Assembly: GCA_964342575.1 (NCBI GenBank)
Contig: CAYFGZ010000004.1
Coordinates: 12,061-76,060, forward strand
From: GCA-002701455 sp964342575
Lineage (GTDB): Bacteria; Pseudomonadota; Alphaproteobacteria; Thalassobaculales; Thalassobaculaceae
Direction: 5' to 3'
DNA: 64,000 bases
A program made the position numbers and the translations under genes. The first letter of the stretch is position 1; every line of letters starts with the position of its first letter. Shown here piece after piece: positions 60,362 to 64,000 of the stretch. The notes beneath the pieces are model-generated. The model was not told the DNA's origin, made no database searches, and saw only the letters and a program-made list of their open reading frames with translations.

Positions 60362-61339
60362 ATGATAAACAGAAAGTTTGACGATGCAGTTATGATTGAT
60401 GGTCTAGTGATCTCAAAATTTTCTGAAGAAATTTTTGAAGATATGCGTTCTGGCGGCATCACTGCAGCAAACTGCACGTGCAGCGTGTGGCATAATTTTT
60501 CGGAAACCATGGCAAATGTCGCTAAATGGAAATCTTGGTTTAAACAGTATGATGACATAATTTTGCAGGTTTATAATTCTGAGGATATTTTGAGCGCAAA
60601 GTCTCAAAAAAAAGTTGGTATTATTCTAGGTTGGCAAAACACCAGTGGAATTGAGGACGATATTAATAATTTAGTTTTATTCCGGGAGTTGGGGGTTCGT
60701 ATAATGCAGTTAACATATAATTCCCAAAATTTGGTTGGGTCCGGTTGTTGGGAAACTAATGACGGCGGCTTAACTGACTTCGGACACAACGTTGTCGACG
60801 AAATGAATACGCTCGGCATTTTAATTGACTTATCACACGTGGGCGCAAAAACGAGTTCCGATGCCATTAAACATTCAAAAAGGCCTGTGGCTTATACCCA
60901 TTGCTGTCCAATGCTAAAGCAACACGCTAGGAATAAAACGGATGATCAACTGAAAGAAATAGCCAATGCGGGAGGATTTGTAGGTTTCGCTAGTTATACT
61001 CCGTTTTTGCCAAAAGGCGAAGAGAGTACGCTGATAGACTGTGTCTCAGCTATGGATTACTTAATAAATATTGTCGGAGAAGAAAATGCTGGGATAGGTA
61101 CAGATTGGGTGCAGGGCCAGGATATCGATTTTTTCAATTATCTTTCATCGGATAAAGGAAAGGGTCGGCCTACATCTACTCCTCATAAAAAGGTACCAAG
61201 TATGCCCGTGGGTCTCGAAACACTTAGAGATTTTGGAAATTTTATTCCAACCATGGAGCGAGCCGGATGGAAAGAGACAAAAATACGCAAAGTTCTGGGT
61301 GAAAACTGGCTAAAGTTTCTTGATCACGTATGGAACTAA
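60362..61339 (+). CDS. Membrane dipeptidase (peptidase M19) family protein, divergent metal site
   Basis: A 325-residue amidohydrolase-fold protein of the renal dipeptidase family. IILGWQNTSGIEDD (Glu ligand), LIDLSHVGAKTS and YTHCCPM (His ligands) are retained, but the first motif, normally DGHxD, reads VMIDGLVIS, so the His and Asp of the first zinc site are missing. The start at ATG 60362 has AAGGA 9 bases upstream. It pairs with the FMO-like gene. This subgroup may use one metal or act on a non-dipeptide amide. Confidence 0.85.
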   Translation: MINRKFDDAVMIDGLVISKFSEEIFEDMRSGGITAANCTCSVWHNFSETMANVAKWKSWFKQYDDIILQVYNSEDILSAKSQKKVGIILGWQNTSGIEDDINNLVLFRELGVRIMQLTYNSQNLVGSGCWETNDGGLTDFGHNVVDEMNTLGILIDLSHVGAKTSSDAIKHSKRPVAYTHCCPMLKQHARNKTDDQLKEIANAGGFVGFASYTPFLPKGEESTLIDCVSAMDYLINIVGEENAGIGTDWVQGQDIDFFNYLSSDKGKGRPTSTPHKKVPSMPVGLETLRDFGNFIPTMERAGWKETKIRKVLGENWLKFLDHVWN

Positions 61340-61390
61340 GAAAAACTCTTTGGTTTAAAACCTTGTATTTACTAACTTTTATTCCAGATC

Positions 61391-62161
61391 CTAGCCGCTT
61401 AGGAGATTGAACAGGGCTAGGGATACGAGTCGGATAGCTAATAGAGTAAGCATTCCTTTGAATAACAATGAGAAGACCTTCTCCGGTATGCGGTGCAAAA
61501 TATATTTTCCAGTATATGTGCCGATAAAACCTGTAGCAACCATAGCCAAAATGAATGGCAGCCACTCCCAGAATGCGAACCCAAGCATCCCAAATACAAT
61601 AATTTTTAGGCCATGCTGTAACATGGCGCACGTAGCATGAGTGCTGACAGTTACCATTCGGCCCAGTTTATCAGGAGCTAAAAACGCCCCAATCAGCAGC
61701 CCCGTCGCTCCGACAAACATACTCGCGAAGGTGGTAACAATTCCAACAGGGATGAAGGTGACGGGATTTGTATCCCTTTTTGTTAATTTTGGTGCCCAAA
61801 CTATCCAAACCACAAAAATCCCCAGAATTAAACGTAGCCAATCTTTTGGAAGAGAAATCACTATTTGGCCAGCAACCGCTGCCCCTATGACGGAGCCAAG
61901 AAAAAAGTATTTGAATATTGGCCAGTTGAGGTGACCACGCATTATCCAGGCTCGTCCCCCATTAGAGCCCATTTGAACTGCCCCATGGACTGGAATTACT
62001 GAAGCAACCGGCATCATAGATGCCATCGCCATAAGCATCATCACGCCTCCACCTATACCAAAAGTTACTGTTATGGCTGACGTTAAGTAGCTAAAAGCTA
62101 TTAAACTGAATGCCTGTATGGTCGTTAGTTCTGGAGGAATAATATTCAATAAGAATTCCAT
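61391..62161 (-). CDS. TauE/SafE family permease
   Basis: A 256-residue inner-membrane protein with about 7-8 hydrophobic segments. FGIGGGVMMLMAMASMMPVASVIPVHGAVQMGSN (in pieces) is the first of two family repeats, and the second is FASMFVGATGLLIGAFLAP. TauE/SafE proteins are proposed exporters of sulfite, sulfoacetate or other anions. With a TauD-like gene at 43269 a sulfonate link is possible, but that gene is 17 kb away. It is convergent with the dipeptidase gene and divergent from the RutE-like gene. Confidence 0.9.
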   Translation of the reverse strand: MEFLLNIIPPELTTIQAFSLIAFSYLTSAITVTFGIGGGVMMLMAMASMMPVASVIPVHGAVQMGSNGGRAWIMRGHLNWPIFKYFFLGSVIGAAVAGQIVISLPKDWLRLILGIFVVWIVWAPKLTKRDTNPVTFIPVGIVTTFASMFVGATGLLIGAFLAPDKLGRMVTVSTHATCAMLQHGLKIIVFGMLGFAFWEWLPFILAMVATGFIGTYTGKYILHRIPEKVFSLLFKGMLTLLAIRLVSLALFNLLSG

Positions 62162-62276
62162 ATGGATGCCCTAGGTATTGGTTAGGAAAGTAAAACAAAG
62201 CCGTGATTCCGGGTAATTGGACATTTTATTTCTCCTTTATATACTGAGCCCAACTACCAAGTAAAAGGAATATGTA

Positions 62277-62891
62277 ATGATAAATAAATTAACAGATACC
62301 CCGAAACTTGGGGTTGATCGAAAGGCGCTGGACCTTTTATTTTTGCAGGCTAGAACACATAGCGTTTGGCAGGATAAACCAGTTAAAGAAGCCACTTTGC
62401 GTGAATTATTCGATTTAATGAAAATGGCACCAACCAGTATGAATATTTCGCCAATTCGGATAATTTTTGCATGTAGTTTTGCTGCAAAAGAGCGTTTAAG
62501 ACCGACTCTTGTTGCTGGCAACATCGAGAAGACTATGACGGCGCCTGTTTGCGCCATAATCGGTTATGATCGATCGTGTTGGAAGCACCTTGAACGGTTA
62601 TTTCCTCGCAAAGATATGACGAAAATGTATCGGGATAATCCTATATTTGCGGACACAACTGCATTTAGAAACAGTTCACTGCAGGGGGCTTATTTTATAA
62701 TGGCTGCAAGGTCTTTAGGTCTTGATTGTGGTCCTATGTCTGGATTCGATAACAGTGCTGTTGATCAAGAGTTTTTTTGTGACACAGATATTAAGAGCAA
62801 CTTTCTATGCAATCTAGGATATGGTGTTCGAGATAAAATTCCAGATCGAGCTCCCCGCTTTGAATTTGACGACATATGCAAGATAGCCTGA
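62277..62891 (+). CDS. rutE: Malonic semialdehyde reductase RutE-like / nitroreductase family
   Basis: A 204-residue FMN enzyme. RTHSVWQDKPV (about 32-42), MKMAPTSMNISPIRIIF, GNIEKTMTAPVCAIIGYD and the near-complete RutE block SLGLDCGPMSGFDNSAVD to NFLCNLGYG fit the RutE/HadB group. RutE reduces malonic semialdehyde to 3-hydroxypropionate in uracil breakdown. No rutA, B, C or D gene is visible in the window, so the aldehyde may come from another route. ATG 62277 has AAGGA 7 bases upstream. Confidence 0.85.
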   Translation: MINKLTDTPKLGVDRKALDLLFLQARTHSVWQDKPVKEATLRELFDLMKMAPTSMNISPIRIIFACSFAAKERLRPTLVAGNIEKTMTAPVCAIIGYDRSCWKHLERLFPRKDMTKMYRDNPIFADTTAFRNSSLQGAYFIMAARSLGLDCGPMSGFDNSAVDQEFFCDTDIKSNFLCNLGYGVRDKIPDRAPRFEFDDICKIA

Positions 62892-62910
62892 CTTTTTGAT
62901 CGAAATAATG

Positions 62911-63141
62911 TCAATCTTTCGAATTTTGATTTAGCAGTTCTTTGAGTACAAAAATTCTTATTGTACTGGAAAGATTACCTTTTCGATGGGCGTCTAAATG
63001 TGAAATAATTGTGCTCAAAGATTGACCTTTAGTGCTAGCGATAGTCTTTAGAACATTCCAAAACTCATTTTCCATTGAGATACTCGTCCGGTGTCCACAT
63101 ACTACTATGGATCTTTTGCGAATAGGACTTTTTCCTGTCAT
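62911..63141 (-). CDS. Ribbon-helix-helix domain protein
   Basis: A 76-residue protein. KRSIVVCGHRTSISMENEFW (about 9-28), SLSTIISHLDAHRKGNLSSTI and FVLKELL match the small RHH_4 family common in alphaproteobacteria. The N-terminal beta strand should insert into DNA as a dimer. Targets are unknown; relatives are often stand-alone regulators. It is convergent with the RutE-like gene (19-base gap). Confidence 0.85.
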   Translation of the reverse strand: MTGKSPIRKRSIVVCGHRTSISMENEFWNVLKTIASTKGQSLSTIISHLDAHRKGNLSSTIRIFVLKELLNQNSKD

Positions 63142-63240
63142 TGTGTTAATCCATCCAAGAAGAGAGCGCCTATTCAGGGGATAGCCGATAAAAAAGAGTG
63201 CGCACCGAAAAGAGCTGTTTTTGACGAATAGACAATGCTG

Positions 63241-63618
63241 CTATTTGCTGTCGTTTTTTACTGGAAATATTTGTGGTCTAACAGCCGGGAAGAAAGCGAG
63301 CATGGACGTTGGCTTATTACCTATGTTGCATATTTCGTGGTGCAAACGGCTAGGTATCAATAGAGAACTTGTTCCATCGCGATCTGCATTAATTTCATGC
63401 TCAACATTATCAAGAATCACGCGAATTTGTCCGCTAGTAAATGTAATGGTTTCTTCAACTAGATGATAATGCATAGGTATCACATCGCCAGGAGACAACG
63501 GTTGTTCCCACAATTCACAAGCGCCGGAACCATTACCCTGTTCGATGACACGGGAGATCGGTAGATTTGAATTTTTGGATATAAACACTTCAGCTTGGCT
63601 ATGCACTAAAACCGCCAT
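63241..63618 (-). CDS. Small cupin-domain protein
   Basis: A 125-residue single-cupin protein. Motif 1 is PGDVIPMHYHLVEETITFTSG with two histidines and a glutamate as metal ligands (about 50-70); motif 2 is SSLLIPSRLHHEICNIG with a histidine. It starts at ATG 63618, preceded by GGAGGG at a spacing of 4-5 bases; the longer frame up to 63666 is less likely. Such cupins bind metal and act as small isomerases, dioxygenases or ligand sensors. Function unknown. Confidence 0.8.
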   Translation of the reverse strand: MAVLVHSQAEVFISKNSNLPISRVIEQGNGSGACELWEQPLSPGDVIPMHYHLVEETITFTSGQIRVILDNVEHEINADRDGTSSLLIPSRLHHEICNIGNKPTSMLAFFPAVRPQIFPVKNDSK

Positions 63619-63723
63619 CAGACCCTCCATTATAACGATTGTTCTAGTGTAGCTAACCAGCACCAATTTTTACAAGGACGTTTTTGATAAGCGAATACAT
63701 CACAGAGTTTGCTGCGTGCTGGT

Positions 63724-64000
63724 TCAGTATCGATAGTTTTCTGCTTTGAAAGGACCTTCGGGTTTTACCCCAATATATGAAGCTTGTTCATTAGTCATTT
63801 TCGTCAAAGTTGCCCCGACTCGAGCCAAATGAAGTTCGGCAACCTTTTCATCTAGGGTTTTTGGCAGCACATAGACCCTGTTGTCGTATTTTCCAACATT
63901 TTGCCAAAGTTCTATTTGCGCTAATGTTTGATTTGTAAATGATGCGCTCATTACAAAACTTGGATGTCCAGTGGCGCAGCCGAGGTTCACTAAACGACCC
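63724..64000 (-). CDS. ahcY: Adenosylhomocysteinase, C-terminal fragment
   Basis: The frame is open at the end of the window, so the N-terminal part lies beyond. The 92 residues seen, from GRLVNLGCATGHPSFVMS to the C-terminal GPFKAENYRY, are the highly conserved end of S-adenosylhomocysteine hydrolase, including the NAD-contacting region and KTLDEKVAELHL. It hydrolyses SAH to adenosine and homocysteine, completing the methyl cycle; the methyltransferases in this window produce SAH. An SAH riboswitch, if present, would lie outside the window. Confidence 0.97.
   Translation of the reverse strand, partial: GRLVNLGCATGHPSFVMSASFTNQTLAQIELWQNVGKYDNRVYVLPKTLDEKVAELHLARVGATLTKMTNEQASYIGVKPEGPFKAENYRY

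Overview
The window is a densely packed bacterial chromosome segment, AT-rich by eye (roughly 40-45% GC). It carries no insertion sequences, phage genes, CRISPR arrays, tRNAs or rRNAs that I can see. Conserved neighbourhoods point to an alphaproteobacterium: coq9 divergent from rpsU; MoxR-DUF58-DUF4159 divergent from DUF1285-NUDIX-cca; DUF1674 (SDHAF4-like) divergent from rsmB; and rsmB-rpe-heparinase. The mix of housekeeping genes with many small-molecule catabolic genes (LLM flavin enzymes, a TauD dioxygenase, PcaGH, amide hydrolases) would fit an uncultured, probably marine, heterotroph. That habitat is inference. No gap between genes exceeds 300 bases; the longest is about 240 (39400-39639).

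Layout. 1-6374: end of a D-threonine-aldolase-like gene, sufE, a NifU-like scaffold, mntR, an EmrB-type exporter, hisC, coq9, def and rpsU. 6448-12347: a minus-strand operon (2-oxoglutarate oxygenase, ThDP enzyme, LDH2-type dehydrogenase, LLM flavin enzyme) and a divergent second LLM gene. 12480-24863: pyk; the four-gene MoxR/DUF58/DUF4159/VWA-like operon; DUF1285, CoA pyrophosphatase, cca, a 2-keto-4-pentenoate hydratase homologue and hemF. 25062-28937: a phosphodiesterase-like protein, an orphan secreted protein and a gamma-glutamyltransferase homologue.

28958-37758: SDHAF4-like gene, then rsmB, rpe, heparinase-like, creatininase-like, and three genes for starting and modifying a surface polysaccharide (undecaprenyl-phosphate sugar transferase, epimerase, CapD/WbpM-type dehydratase). 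37793-40194: purK-purE and a TIGR02444 protein. 40214-47002: an amidase convergent with a minus-strand catabolic run: glycerate kinase, PcaH, PcaG, TauD-like, third LLM enzyme, UbiX.

47116-54767: a queuosine block (queA, yhhQ-type transporter, tgt, queG) interrupted by a four-gene unit (E1 alpha, E1 beta, an internally duplicated protein of unknown function, a ferredoxin-like-barrel protein). 54770-62891: a group II decarboxylase; a divergent pair of units (racemase-acetamidase-PuuE-like deacetylase against FMO-like flavoprotein-M19 dipeptidase homologue); a TauE/SafE permease; a RutE-like reductase. 62911-64000: a ribbon-helix-helix protein, a cupin and the 3' end of ahcY.

The best candidates for undescribed biology are the E1-like operon with the duplicated protein (48864-52389), the divergent amide/racemase cluster (56225-61339), and the 2OG/ThDP/LDH/LLM operon (6448-12347). 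All functional claims rest on motif and family recognition by eye; no database search was run.
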